A stretch of DNA of 64,000 bases from Streptomyces sp. ATexAB-D23 (GCF_000373645.1 NZ_KB892035.1:124001-188000), one strand, 5' to 3'. Counted from the stretch's first letter, positions 25,709 to 35,180 are shown. Notes: generated from the sequence alone by a model not told the origin. Made by a program: numbers and translations.

Positions 25709-27166
25709 TCAGCTGACTCCGAGCCAGCTCTCGATCGGGTGCAGGGCGAAGTAGATGATGAAGATCACCGTCAGGCCCCACATGAAGGCGCCGATCTCGC
25801 GGGCGCGGCCCTGGGCGGCCTTGATGGCGACGTAGGAGATGACGCCCGCCGCCACACCGGTGGTGATGGTGTACGTGAACGGCATCAGGACCACCGTCAG
25901 GAACACCGGGATGGCCACGGAGCGGTCGCCCCAGTCCACGTGCCGGGCGTTCTGCATCATCATGGCGCCGATGACGACGAGGGCGGCGGAAGCCACCTCG
26001 GCGGGCACGATCGCGGTGAGCGGCGTGAAGAAGAGGCAGGCGGCGAAGAACAGGCCGGTGACGACGGAGGCGAGACCGGTCCTGGCCCCCTCGCCGACGC
26101 CGGTCGCCGACTCCACGAAGACGGTCTGGCCCGAACCTCCGGCCACGCCTCCGATCGCGCCGCCCGCGCCGTCGATGAACAGCGCCTTGGACAGGCCCGG
26201 CATCCGGCCCTTGTCGTCGGCGAGCCCGGCCTCCGTACCGACACCGATGATGGTGGCCATCGCGTCGAAGAATCCGGCGAGCACCAGGGTGAAGACGATG
26301 AAGCCGACCGTCATCGCGCCGACGTCGCCCCAGCCGCCGAACTCGATGTCGCCGAAGAGCGAGAAGTCCGGCGAGGAGACCGCGGAGCCCTTGAGCTCGG
26401 GCGGGCCACTGCTCCAGATCTTCGGGTCGACGCCGGCGGCCTTGTTGATCACGACGGCGACGACGGTGCCGACGACGATGCCGATCAGGATCGCGCCGGG
26501 GATGTTGCGGGCCTGGAGCATGAAGATCAGCAGCAGGGTCACCGCGAAGACGAGGACGGGCCAGCCGGCGAGTTCACCGGCCGGGCCGAGGGTCACCGGG
26601 GTCGCCGTGCCCTTGCCGACGAAGCCGGCCTTGTAGAGCCCGATCAGGGCGATGAACAGGCCGATGCCCATCGTGATGCCGTGCTTCAGCGGGAGCGGGA
26701 TCGCGTTCATGATCAGCTCGCGCAGGCCGGTGACCACCAGCAGGCAGATCACCAGCCCGTACATCACGCACATGCCCATGGCCTGCGGCCAGGTCATTTC
26801 GGGGGCGACCTGCGAGGACAGGACGCCCGAGACGCTGAGGCCCGCGGCGAGGGCGAGCGGGACCTTGCCGACGAAGCCCATCAGCAGGGTGGTCGCCGCC
26901 GCCGCGAGCGCGGTGGCGGTGATCAGGCCCGGCTGGCTGAGCAGGTTGTCGTCGACGTCCTTGCCGCCGAGGATCAGCGGGTTGAGCAGGAGGATGTACG
27001 CCATGGCCATGAAGGTCGTGACGCCGCCGCGCACTTCACGGGCGACGGTCGAGCCGCGCTCGGATATGTGGAAGTACCGGTCGAGCCACGATCTGCCGGC
27101 GGGGACGCGCGAGCCGGGGCCCGCGTCCTCCGCACCGGTTCTGGGCTGCACTGACTGCTGGGTCAT
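25709..27166 (-). CDS. NCS2 family purine permease (AzgA-like)
   Basis: A 485-residue membrane protein with about twelve to fourteen hydrophobic helices. It has the AzgA-type N-terminus (REVRGGVTTFMAMAYILLLNP), GLPEDK-like gating text, AAAATTLLMGFVGKVPLALAAG and FIVFTLVLAGFFDAMATIIG. The motif GGAIGGVAGGSGQTVFVESATGVGEGARTG corresponds to the substrate-binding region. It would import hypoxanthine, guanine or adenine. It lies between the xanthine dehydrogenase large subunit and XdhC, so imported bases would be oxidised directly. A 268-bp gap upstream suggests its own promoter or a processed leader. Confidence 0.9.
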   Translation of the reverse strand: MTQQSVQPRTGAEDAGPGSRVPAGRSWLDRYFHISERGSTVAREVRGGVTTFMAMAYILLLNPLILGGKDVDDNLLSQPGLITATALAAAATTLLMGFVGKVPLALAAGLSVSGVLSSQVAPEMTWPQAMGMCVMYGLVICLLVVTGLRELIMNAIPLPLKHGITMGIGLFIALIGLYKAGFVGKGTATPVTLGPAGELAGWPVLVFAVTLLLIFMLQARNIPGAILIGIVVGTVVAVVINKAAGVDPKIWSSGPPELKGSAVSSPDFSLFGDIEFGGWGDVGAMTVGFIVFTLVLAGFFDAMATIIGVGTEAGLADDKGRMPGLSKALFIDGAGGAIGGVAGGSGQTVFVESATGVGEGARTGLASVVTGLFFAACLFFTPLTAIVPAEVASAALVVIGAMMMQNARHVDWGDRSVAIPVFLTVVLMPFTYTITTGVAAGVISYVAIKAAQGRAREIGAFMWGLTVIFIIYFALHPIESWLGVS

Positions 27167-27434
27167 GATGCCTGACTCCCAAGGTTCACAGGGGCACCCG
27201 CGATGGAGAATCGATATGCGGGATTTGGGATGACTGCGCTGGCGGCACGACCCGGGGGACGGCCCGAGACGAACTGTTCATGCAGGAATTGAGCGGAACG
27301 GATGCCGCCGTTCCGGTGCGGGGGGGGCGGGGGCCGCGAGCGGAGCGGAACCCTGGACTCCGGGCGGTGCGGGCCGGGAAGTGTGACGTTCACCGGAGGC
27401 GTGCACCGCCCGGAGAGCTGTGGTGGAGCCGCGG
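27167..27434 (-). other. intergenic region between xanthine dehydrogenase and permease genes
   Basis: A 268-bp spacer with no gene that I can support. GGCGGTGC and its complement GCACCGCC flank a spacer of about 33 bases near 27362-27410, which could form a long-looped hairpin after the dehydrogenase gene. Toward the permease the sequence is more AT-rich and probably holds a promoter. No purine riboswitch core was recognised. Confidence 0.4.
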
Positions 27435-29819
27435 TCAGAGGCCGGTGAGGTGTTCGGGCCGCACCGGCGTGCGGTTGAGCTCCAGGCCCGTCGCGTTCCG
27501 GATGGCCGCGAGGACGGCCGGGGTGGACGACAGGGTGGGGGCCTCACCGATGCCGCGCAGCCCGTACGGGGCGTGGTCGTCGGCGAGTTCGAGCACATCG
27601 ACCGGGATGGTCGGCGTGTCGAGGATGGTGGGGAGCAGGTAGTCCGTGAAGGAGGGGTTGCGCACCTTCGCGGTCACGGGGTCGACCATGATCTCCTCCA
27701 TGACGGCGATGCCCATCCCCTGGATGGTGCCGCCCTGGATCTGGCCGACGACCGACAGCGGGTTGAGCGCCTTGCCGACGTCCTGGGCGCAGGCCAGTTC
27801 GATGACCTTGACGAGCCCGAGTTCGGTGTCGACCTCGACCACCGCGCGGTGCGCGGCGAAGGAGTACTGGACGTGGCCGTTGCCCTGTCCGGTGCGCAGG
27901 TCGAAGGCCTCGGTGGGGCGGTGGCGCCACTCCAGCTCGATGTCGACCGCCTCGTCCTCCAGCACGTCCGCCACGTCGGCCAGCACCTCGCCGCCGTCGG
28001 TGACGACCTTGCCGCCCTCCAGGAGGAGTTCGGCGGTGGCCCAGGCGGGGTGGTACGTGCCGAACTTGCGGCGGCCCATCTCCAGGACCTGTTCCCGGAC
28101 GGCCTCGCAGGAGTTCTTGACCGCGCCGCCGGTGACGTACGTCTGGCGGGAGGCGGAGGTCGATCCGGCGGAGCCGACCTTGGTGTCGGCCGGGTGGATG
28201 GTGACCTGGGCGACGCCGAGTTCGGTACGGGCGATCTGGGCGTGCACGGTGACGCCGCCCTGCCCGACCTCGGCCATGGCGGTGTGCACGGTCGCGACGG
28301 GTTCGCCGCCGATGACCTCCATGCGCACCCGGGCGGTGGAGTAGTCGTCGAAGCCCTCGGAGAAGCCGACGTTCTTCAGGCCGACCGCGTAGCCCACACC
28401 GCGTACGACGCCTTCGCCGTGGGTGGTGTTGGACAGGCCGCCGGGCAGCGCCCGTACGTCGGCGTGCTCGCCGGCGCTCTCCCACTGGCGTTCGGGCGGC
28501 ATCGGCATGGCCTTCACCCGGCGCAGCAGTTCGGCGACCGGGGCGGGCGAGTCGACCTGCTGGCCCGTGGGCAGCAGGGTGCCCTGCTCCATGGCGTTGA
28601 GCTGCCGGAACCTGACCGGGTCCATGCCCAGTTCGGCGGCGAGCTTGTCCATCTGCGCCTCGTAGGCGAAGCAGGCCTGGACCGCGCCGAAGCCGCGCAT
28701 CGCGCCGCACGGGGGGTTGTTGGTGTAGAGGGCGAGCGCCTCGATGTCGACGTCCTCGATGACGTACGGGCCGACGGCCAGGGAGGAGGCGTTGCCGACG
28801 ACGGCCGGGGACGCGGAGGCGTAGGCGCCGCCGTCCAGCACGATGCGGCACTTCATGTGCGTGAGCTTGCCGTCGCGGGTGGCCCCGTGCTCGTAGTGGA
28901 GCCTGGCGGGGTGGCGGTGGACGTGGCCGAAGAAGGACTCGAAGCGGTTGTAGACGATCTTCACGGGCTTGCCGGTGCGCAGGGCCAGCAGGCAGGCGTG
29001 GATCTGCATCGACAGGTCCTCGCGGCCGCCGAAGGCGCCGCCGACACCGGAGAGCGTCATGCGGACCTTGTCCTCGGGCAGGCCGAGGACGGGGGCGATC
29101 TGGCGGAGGTCCGAGTGCAGCCACTGGGTCGCCACGTAGAGGTCGACCCCGCCGTCCTCGGCGGGTACGGCCAGGCCGGACTCGGGCCCGAGGAAGGCCT
29201 GGTCCTGCATCCCGAAGTAGTAGTCCCCGGTGACGACCACGTCGGCGCGGGCCTTCGCCGCCTCCGCGTCGCCGCGCACGATCGGCTGGCGGTGGACGAT
29301 GTTGGGGTGCGGCACGTGACCGATGTGGTGGTCGTCGCGGCCCTCGTGGATGAGGGGCGCGCCGGGGGCGGTCGCGGAGGCCTCGTCGGTGACGACGGGC
29401 AGTTCGCGGTAGTCGATCCTGATCTTCGCGGCGGCGCGGCGGGCCGTCTCCGGGTGGTCGGCGGCGACGAGCGCGACGGGCTCGCCGTGGTGGCGGACCC
29501 GGCCGTGGGCGAGGACGGGGGTGTCCTGGATCTCCAGGCCGTAGTTCTTCATCGCGGCCGGCAGGTCGTCGTAGGTGAGCACCGCGTAGACGCCGGAGGT
29601 GGCGAGGGCCTCGGAGATGTCGATCGAGGCGATCTCGGCGTGCGCGACGGTGGAGCGCAGGGTGTGGCCCCAGAGCATGTCCTCGTGCCACATGTCCGAG
29701 GAGTAGGCGAACTCGCCGGTGACCTTCAGGATTCCGTCGGGGCGCAGCGTGGACTCGCCGATGCCGCCCTTGGTGCGGGTGCCCTGGTTGATGTTGGTGG
29801 GGGAACCGGTAACGCCCAT
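27435..29819 (-). CDS. xanthine dehydrogenase, molybdopterin-binding large subunit
   Basis: A 794-residue molybdenum hydroxylase catalytic subunit. It oxidises hypoxanthine to xanthine and xanthine to urate. Features include the N-terminal a/b hammerhead domain (about 25-140), GGAFGGREDLSMQIH for the Q-loop, CGAMRGFGAVQACFA with the substrate-binding Arg, GQGGVTVHAQIA for cofactor binding, and YGLRGIGEAPTLSSTPAVLAAI, where the Glu in GIGE is the catalytic base. It starts three bases after the Fe-S subunit gene. Together with the Fe-S and FAD genes it forms a complete three-subunit enzyme in the order FAD, Fe-S, Mo. Confidence 0.93.
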   Translation of the reverse strand: MGVTGSPTNINQGTRTKGGIGESTLRPDGILKVTGEFAYSSDMWHEDMLWGHTLRSTVAHAEIASIDISEALATSGVYAVLTYDDLPAAMKNYGLEIQDTPVLAHGRVRHHGEPVALVAADHPETARRAAAKIRIDYRELPVVTDEASATAPGAPLIHEGRDDHHIGHVPHPNIVHRQPIVRGDAEAAKARADVVVTGDYYFGMQDQAFLGPESGLAVPAEDGGVDLYVATQWLHSDLRQIAPVLGLPEDKVRMTLSGVGGAFGGREDLSMQIHACLLALRTGKPVKIVYNRFESFFGHVHRHPARLHYEHGATRDGKLTHMKCRIVLDGGAYASASPAVVGNASSLAVGPYVIEDVDIEALALYTNNPPCGAMRGFGAVQACFAYEAQMDKLAAELGMDPVRFRQLNAMEQGTLLPTGQQVDSPAPVAELLRRVKAMPMPPERQWESAGEHADVRALPGGLSNTTHGEGVVRGVGYAVGLKNVGFSEGFDDYSTARVRMEVIGGEPVATVHTAMAEVGQGGVTVHAQIARTELGVAQVTIHPADTKVGSAGSTSASRQTYVTGGAVKNSCEAVREQVLEMGRRKFGTYHPAWATAELLLEGGKVVTDGGEVLADVADVLEDEAVDIELEWRHRPTEAFDLRTGQGNGHVQYSFAAHRAVVEVDTELGLVKVIELACAQDVGKALNPLSVVGQIQGGTIQGMGIAVMEEIMVDPVTAKVRNPSFTDYLLPTILDTPTIPVDVLELADDHAPYGLRGIGEAPTLSSTPAVLAAIRNATGLELNRTPVRPEHLTGL

Positions 29820-29822
29820 CGT

Positions 29823-30416
29823 CTAGACCGTTTCTTCCGCGCGGGCGGCCGCGAGGCGGACCGCGTCGAGGATCTTCTCGTAGCCGGTGCAGCGGCAGAG
29901 GTTGCCGGAGAGCGCCTCGCGGATGTCCGCGTCGGACGGCTGCGGGGTGCGCTCCAGGAGTTCGTCGGCCGCGACCAGGAGGCCGGGGGTGCAGAAGCCG
30001 CACTGGACGGCTCCGGCGTCGATGAACGCCTGCTGGATCGGGGAGAGTTCCCCGGTGTCGCGGGTCTCGTCGCCGGCCGGTGCGGCCTTCCACCGCCGGG
30101 CGCTGTCGAGCGCGGTGCCGCAGGCGCCGGAGGCGCAGCCGGTGCCGGGGTGGGCGTCGGCGCGGTGGGCGGCGAAGTCGGCGAGCCCTTCGACGGTGAC
30201 GACGTCGCGTCCCTCGACCTGTCCCGCCGCGACCAGGCAGGAGCAGACGGGCACGCCGTCGAGGCGGACCGTGCAGGAGCCGCACTCGCCCTGCTCGCAG
30301 GCGTTCTTGGAGCCGGGCAGCCCCATCCGCTCGCGCAGGACGTAGAGGAGGGACTCGCCCTCCCAGACGTCGTCGGCCTCGTGGCGGCGGCCGTTGACCG
30401 TGAAATTGACGCGCAT
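29823..30416 (-). CDS. xanthine dehydrogenase, [2Fe-2S] small subunit
   Basis: A 197-residue electron-transfer subunit with both clusters. The plant-ferredoxin type is NACEQGECGSCTVRLDGVPVCSC and the helical type is QCGFCTPG plus NLCRCTGYEKI. It passes electrons from the Mo centre to FAD. It is about 30 residues longer than usual because a segment between the two domains (about residues 88-125) carries extra Cys residues in TGCASGACGTALD and a charged linker. The stop of the FAD gene lies two bases before its ATG, so translation is coupled. Confidence 0.93.
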   Translation of the reverse strand: MRVNFTVNGRRHEADDVWEGESLLYVLRERMGLPGSKNACEQGECGSCTVRLDGVPVCSCLVAAGQVEGRDVVTVEGLADFAAHRADAHPGTGCASGACGTALDSARRWKAAPAGDETRDTGELSPIQQAFIDAGAVQCGFCTPGLLVAADELLERTPQPSDADIREALSGNLCRCTGYEKILDAVRLAAARAEETV

Positions 30417-30418
30417 GA

Positions 30419-31309
30419 TCAGGCGGCTCCTTCGGTGCTGCGGCCGTTGCCGCGGTACGACTCCCAGGCCCAGCCGAGGGTCCGGCGGGCCATGATCCCC
30501 ACGGCGTGCCTGCGGTAGCTCGCGGTGCCGCGGACGTCGTCGATCGGGTTGCAGGCGCCGGCGGCGAGCGTGGCGAACTGCTGGGCGAGGGACGGAGTGA
30601 TGATGGTGCGGCTGTCCCAGAAGCCGCCCTCCTCCAGGGCCGCGTTCAGGAATTCCTCGGCCTCCTTCGCCCGTACGGGTGTCGGGGCGGCCGATCCGAT
30701 TCCGGTGCGCACGGTGCGGGTCTCGGGGTGCAGGGCGAGGCCGAAGGCGCAGACGGCGATGACCATCGCGTTGCGGGTGCCGACCTTGGAGTACTGCTGG
30801 GGCCCGTCGGCCTTCTTGATGTGCACGGCCCGGATCAGCTCGTCCGGTTCGAGGGCGTTGCGCTTGACGCCGGTGTAGAAGGCGTCGATGGGGATCAGCC
30901 GGCTGCCGCGCACGGACTCGGCCTCCACCTCGGCGCCGGCGGCGAGCAGGGCGGGGTGGGCGTCACCGGCCGGGGAGGCGGTGCCCAGGTTGCCGCCGAC
31001 GCCGCCGCGGTTGCGGATCTGCGGCGAGGCGACGGTGTGCGAGGCGAGCGCGAGCCCCGGCAGCTCCGCGCGCAGGTGGTCCATGATCCGGCTGTACGGG
31101 ACCGAGGCGCCGAGCCGTACGTTCTCCTGGCCGACCTCCCACTCGGTGAGCTCACCGATGCGGTTCAGGTCCAGGAGGTACTCGGGCCGCCGGTGGTCGA
31201 AGTTGATCTCGACCATCACATCGGTGCCCCCGGCGATGGGAACAGCCGTCGGGTGCTCGGCCTTGGCGGCGAGCGCCTCCTCCCAGCTTGCGGGGCGAAG
31301 GAAGTCCAT
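30419..31309 (-). CDS. xanthine dehydrogenase, FAD-binding subunit
   Basis: A 296-residue medium subunit, first gene of the dehydrogenase operon. The FAD-binding motifs are AVPIAGGTDVMVEI, LGASVPYSRIMDHL and RNRGGVGGNLGTASPAGDAHPALLA. The C-terminal CO_deh_flav_C domain carries GSAAPTPVRAKEAEEFL. It would transfer electrons from the Fe-S subunit to NAD. ATG 31309 has a GAAGAGAG ribosome site; the frame stays open upstream without support. It is divergent from the PucR regulator, whose family controls purine catabolism. Confidence 0.92.
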   Translation of the reverse strand: MDFLRPASWEEALAAKAEHPTAVPIAGGTDVMVEINFDHRRPEYLLDLNRIGELTEWEVGQENVRLGASVPYSRIMDHLRAELPGLALASHTVASPQIRNRGGVGGNLGTASPAGDAHPALLAAGAEVEAESVRGSRLIPIDAFYTGVKRNALEPDELIRAVHIKKADGPQQYSKVGTRNAMVIAVCAFGLALHPETRTVRTGIGSAAPTPVRAKEAEEFLNAALEEGGFWDSRTIITPSLAQQFATLAAGACNPIDDVRGTASYRRHAVGIMARRTLGWAWESYRGNGRSTEGAA

Positions 31310-31565
31310 GCTGGCTCTCTTCTTCTCATCGGGTTGTGCGCCGGGGCTGGGTGACGGCCGGCCCTCGAACTTGTTCATGATGTGTTCACGCGGTGTGCGG
31401 CCCAGTACACAAGCCCTGCTCCACCTGGTGCAGTCACCGAACCCATGAAGGAGTTGGCTGCTCTCCGCTCATGTCTTGTAGATTCGAACGAATGGCGGGG
31501 ATCAACAGCCTCACCACAACAACCAGATTCCCCCCGTACCAACGAAAGAGATCGGCGGCGACGAG
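31310..31565. promoter_or_regulatory. divergent control region for xanthine dehydrogenase and PucR genes
   Basis: A 256-bp spacer between the operon and its presumed regulator. It contains a perfect 12-bp palindrome ATTCG-AA-CGAAT at 31482-31493, and a possible plus-strand promoter just before it (TTGGCT near 31454, TAGATT near 31479). The palindrome is a candidate PucR operator. Confidence 0.5.
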
Positions 31566-33299
31566 ATGCGGCTGCGCGCACTGCTGGAGAACGACGCGCT
31601 GGGCCTGCGGCTGCTCGGCGGCGACGAGGAGCTGGACCGGTCGGTCCGTGGCGTGATGACCACCGACCTGCGCGACCCCAGCCGCTACCTCACGGGCGGC
31701 GAGCTGGTCCTGACCGGTCTGGTCTGGCGCCGGGACGCCCAGGACTCGGAGCCGTTCGTCCGCATCCTGGCGGGCGCCGGGGTGGCGGGGCTCGCGGTCG
31801 GCGAGGCGGAGCTGGGCGCCATCCCGGACGATCTCGTCGAGGCGTGCCGCCGGCACCGGCTGCCGCTGTTCGCCGTCCATGAGACCGTCGCTTTCGCAAT
31901 GATCACGGAGTACGTGGTCCGCCAGGTGTCCGGCGAGCGGGCCGGCGATCTGGCGGCGGTGGTGGACCGGCACCGCAGGCTGATGACCTCGGGCCCGGCG
32001 GGCGGCGGCCCGGAGGTGGTCCTCGACCTGCTCGGCTCCGACCTGGACCTGCATGCCTGGGTGCTCTCCCCCACCGGCCGGCAGATCGCGGGCGCGGGCG
32101 CCCCGCTGCCCGCTTCACTCGGCGCGGAACTGGCCGGGCTGCACCTGGCCGCGGTCCGCTCCGGCCGCCGCGCCCCGCACCGGGCAGCGCTCGCCGGGAC
32201 CACGTATTCGCTCTTCCCGATCCGGAACAACGGCCGGGCCACCGCACCGGCCCCCCGCGATGTGCGGGAGTCGGTGCTCTCCGACTGGCTGCTGGCCGTG
32301 GAAGCGGACGCGGGCGACTGGCCGGCCGCGCGGCTCGACCTGCTCCAGGGCGTCACCCAGCTGATCGCCGTCGAACGCGACCGGCGCGACGCGGCCCGCA
32401 CGGTGCGCCGCCGGCTCGCCCAGGAGGTCCTGGAGCTGGTCCAGGCGGGCGCCGCGCCCGCCGAGATCGCCGCCCGGCTGCGCGTCGCCACCCCGGTCCT
32501 GCTCCCCGGGCTCGGTACGGCACCGCACTGGCAGGTGGTGGTGGCCCGGGTCGAGTGGGAGGAGGGCGGCGCGCCCGGCGGCGCCGGCTCCCGGATCGAG
32601 GGCGGCCCGGTCGCTCAGGCGCTGCTGGAGGAGATCCTGGTCGACCCGGCGGTGACGGGTCCCGACTCGGCGGACCGGATCGCCGTCGCCCACACGGGTG
32701 ACGAGGCCATCGCGTTGGTGCCGCTGCCCGCCGCCCCGGAACGGCCGGCCGACGCGGGGGAAGCGGAGGGCGGGCCGGAGGCGGCCGCCCCGCAGGAGGG
32801 ACCGGCCCTGCACGCCGACGCCCTGCTCGCCGCCGTCCGCGCCCCGCTCTCCGCCGGGCTCGGCGACGACGGCCGGCTGACACTGGGTGTCAGCGCCTCG
32901 GTGCACTCGGCCGAGGGGCTGCGCGGCGCCCTGGAGGAGGCCCGGCACGCCCGCCGGGTCGCGGCGGCCCGCCCCGGCCGGGTCTGCGCCGCCGGGCACC
33001 ACGAGCTGGCCTCGCACGTGCTGCTGCTGCCGTTCGTCCCGGACGACGTGCGCCGGGCGTTCACCGCACGTCTGCTCGACCCGCTGCGCGAGTACGACCG
33101 GCGCCACCGCGCGGAGCTGATCCCGACCCTGGAAGCGTTCCTGGACTGCGACGGTTCGTGGACGCGCTGCGCGGCCCGGCTGCACCTCCACGTCAACACG
33201 CTGCGCTACCGGGTCGGGCGAATCGAGCAGTTGACGGGGCGTGATCTCGCGCGGCTGGAGGACAAGCTCGATTTCTTCCTCGCCCTGCGTATGAGCTGA
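31566..33299 (+). CDS. PucR family transcriptional regulator of purine catabolism
   Basis: A 577-residue regulator. The N-terminal PucR domain (about 1-125) has MRLRALLENDALGLRLLGG and DPSRYLTGGELVLTGL. A GGDEF-like middle region follows. The C-terminal helix-turn-helix is CAARLHLHVNTLRYRVGRIEQLTGRDL, the diagnostic end of the family. The founding member activates purine-use genes in Bacillus when purines are the nitrogen source. Here it is divergent from a complete xanthine dehydrogenase operon, with a palindrome in between, so that operon is the obvious target. The middle part has Pro/Ala/Glu-rich inserts (about 385-420). Confidence 0.9.
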   Translation: MRLRALLENDALGLRLLGGDEELDRSVRGVMTTDLRDPSRYLTGGELVLTGLVWRRDAQDSEPFVRILAGAGVAGLAVGEAELGAIPDDLVEACRRHRLPLFAVHETVAFAMITEYVVRQVSGERAGDLAAVVDRHRRLMTSGPAGGGPEVVLDLLGSDLDLHAWVLSPTGRQIAGAGAPLPASLGAELAGLHLAAVRSGRRAPHRAALAGTTYSLFPIRNNGRATAPAPRDVRESVLSDWLLAVEADAGDWPAARLDLLQGVTQLIAVERDRRDAARTVRRRLAQEVLELVQAGAAPAEIAARLRVATPVLLPGLGTAPHWQVVVARVEWEEGGAPGGAGSRIEGGPVAQALLEEILVDPAVTGPDSADRIAVAHTGDEAIALVPLPAAPERPADAGEAEGGPEAAAPQEGPALHADALLAAVRAPLSAGLGDDGRLTLGVSASVHSAEGLRGALEEARHARRVAAARPGRVCAAGHHELASHVLLLPFVPDDVRRAFTARLLDPLREYDRRHRAELIPTLEAFLDCDGSWTRCAARLHLHVNTLRYRVGRIEQLTGRDLARLEDKLDFFLALRMS

Positions 33300-33338
33300 T
33301 CTCCGGGCCGGCGGGGCCCTCGCGCCCTCCCGTCGATT

Positions 33339-33352
33339 GTGAAAAGTTTCAC
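33339..33352. promoter_or_regulatory. inverted repeat upstream of the TPR-like gene
   Basis: GTGAAA-AG-TTTCAC is a perfect 6-bp inverted repeat in an AT-rich patch, 40 bp after the PucR stop and about 130 bp before the next start. It may be a regulator site for the downstream gene. Its protein is unknown. Confidence 0.35.
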
Positions 33353-33479
33353 CTGACATTGCCTCGCCCTCTTGGCCCGGCGTGCCAATCCATGCTGTGA
33401 TGCGGGTCATACCCAAGAGCATCCGGTCCTCATGACCGGACGCTCTCCACAGCTCAATGGCGCGCTCGGGGAGGGCAAT

Positions 33480-34280
33480 GTGGCGCAGACCGCCATGTCT
33501 GGTTCCGGAACGACAGCCGATGACGATCCGCCGCTCCAGACCGCGGTATGGCGGCTGCGCTCACGCGGCTGCTGGACGGACGCAGCGGCCCTGCTCGAAC
33601 ACGACGCCGCCACCGACCCGGCGGCGGCCCTCCAGCGGACGGCCCTGCTGACCGAGCGGTGCCTGTACACCGGGCAGGGCTGGACCGAGGCCGAGGACGC
33701 CCTGCGCACCGCGGAGGCGATGGCCCACGACGACGCCGAGCGCGGCGCGGCCGCCTGCGAACGCGGCCATCTCGCGTACGCCTCGACCCTGCTCGGAGTG
33801 CGGGACCGGGCCGACGAGGCGCGGGTGGCGCTGAGCCGGGCCGCCGCCCTGCTCTCCCCCGCCGCCCCGGGCCGGCCCCTGCTGGACTTCCGGCGGGGCC
33901 TGATCGCGCAGAACATCGCCGACTCCCCGCAGGCCGCCCGCGCCGCCTACCGCAGGGCCCATGCCGGCGCCACCGCGCAGGGCGACGCGCTGCTGCTCTC
34001 CTCCACCTGGCGCCATCTCGCGCTGATCGCCCTGCGCGAGGGCGAGCTGGCGGAGGCCAGGCACGGCTTCGCGGAGTCCCTGCGGATAAGGGAGGAGCTG
34101 GGCTATCTGGTCGGTACGGCCCCGGCGCTCATCGCGCTGGCCGACGCCGAGCCGGAGCCCGAGGCGGCGACCCGGCTGCGGGCCGAGGCGGGCCGTCTCT
34201 TCCGGCTGCTGGGCGGCGTCCCGACCTGGCTGGGCCCGCATCTGGACCCGCCCCCGCCGCAGACCGCCGAGGCGAACTGA
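33480..34280 (+). CDS. tetratricopeptide-like helical repeat protein
   Basis: A 266-residue protein made of paired helices in TPR style, for example TAVWRLRSRGCWTDAAALLEHDA, LRTAEAMAHDDAERGAAACERGHLAYAS and LALIALREGELAEARHGFAESLRIREELGY. TPR scaffolds mediate protein contacts and there is no catalytic domain. GTG 33480 is preferred because GGGGAGGG lies just upstream; ATG 33498 is also possible. It follows PucR on the same strand after 180 bp. A GTGAAA/TTTCAC repeat lies in the gap. The role is unknown, perhaps as a signalling partner. Confidence 0.7.
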   Translation: MAQTAMSGSGTTADDDPPLQTAVWRLRSRGCWTDAAALLEHDAATDPAAALQRTALLTERCLYTGQGWTEAEDALRTAEAMAHDDAERGAAACERGHLAYASTLLGVRDRADEARVALSRAAALLSPAAPGRPLLDFRRGLIAQNIADSPQAARAAYRRAHAGATAQGDALLLSSTWRHLALIALREGELAEARHGFAESLRIREELGYLVGTAPALIALADAEPEPEAATRLRAEAGRLFRLLGGVPTWLGPHLDPPPPQTAEAN

Positions 34281-34312
34281 GACCGGGCGCCGGCCGGCCC
34301 GGCCCGGCCGGG

Positions 34313-35080
34313 TCAGCCGTCGGCGCCCGCGAAGTGCTCCCGTACGAGCGACTGCACGACGGTCACGTCCTGGGCGATCAGGGCGTCGAGCAGCGCGGTG
34401 TGCTCGGAGGCGTCGGCCAGCAGGTCGGCGCGGCGGGTGACCCGGTTGTCCACCAGGGGCCACTGGGAACGGCGGTGCAGGTCGTCGGCGACCATGACGA
34501 GCCGGCTGTTCCCGGCGAGCGCGAGGACCGCGCCGTGGAACGCCCGGTCCGCCTCCGCGTAGCTCGCCCGGTCGCCGACCGCCGCGGCGGCCACGGTGGC
34601 GTCGGCCAGCGGGCGCAGCGCGCACCAGTGGGCGGGCGGGACGGTGCGGGCGAGCCGCAGCATGACGGGGACCTCGATCAGGGCCCGCACCTCGGCCAGC
34701 TCGGCCAGCTCGCGCGGTCCGCGTTCGGCGACCCGGAAGCCCCGGTTCGGCACGACCTCCACGGCCCCTTCGCCGGCCAGCTGCTGCATCGCCTCGCGCA
34801 CGGGCGTCGCGGAGACCCCGAAGCGGGCGCCGAGCGCGGGGGCGGAGTAGACCTGTCCGGGGGCCAGCTCGCCGTCGACGAGGGCGGCGCGCAGGGCGTC
34901 CAGGATCTGGCCGCGCACCGAGTGGCGGCGCACCTGGACCCGGGGGGCGGGGGGCGGTTCCTCGCAGTGGGTGTGCTCGCCGCGGGCCTGCTCGGGCACC
35001 CGGACGGGCGGGGCGGCGGGCACGGCTGCGGCGGCCCCGTACGGCGGCCGCACCTCCTCACGCGCTCTGCCCTGCTCCAC
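34313..35080 (-). CDS. GntR family (FadR/FCD) transcriptional regulator
   Basis: A 255-residue regulator. An N-terminal tail rich in Ala, Pro and Glu (about 1-50) precedes the winged helix VRGQILDALRAALVDGELAPGQ, with YSAPALGARFGVSATPVREAMQQL as recognition part. A helical FCD effector domain follows (AEVRALIEVPVMLRLARTV, and ASYAEADRAFHGAVLALAGNSRL with likely metal ligands). GTG 35080 has AGGAGG five bases upstream. It resembles the second GntR protein in this window. No catabolic operon is directly attached, so its target is unclear. Confidence 0.87.
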   Translation of the reverse strand: MEQGRAREEVRPPYGAAAAVPAAPPVRVPEQARGEHTHCEEPPPAPRVQVRRHSVRGQILDALRAALVDGELAPGQVYSAPALGARFGVSATPVREAMQQLAGEGAVEVVPNRGFRVAERGPRELAELAEVRALIEVPVMLRLARTVPPAHWCALRPLADATVAAAAVGDRASYAEADRAFHGAVLALAGNSRLVMVADDLHRRSQWPLVDNRVTRRADLLADASEHTALLDALIAQDVTVVQSLVREHFAGADG

Positions 35081-35180
35081 GGGCACCTCCTCGGCCGGTC
35101 GGGGGCACGGCTCGCGCTTCCCGCACCCTGTGTGCACGATAGGCGCAGGAGGCCGCAGTTCAAACATCGATCCGGTCGGG

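Noticed and set aside
27167..27434. Purine riboswitch before the purine permease
   Set aside because: No conserved aptamer core or matching stems were recognised, and the family is not expected here; a PucR-type control is simpler.
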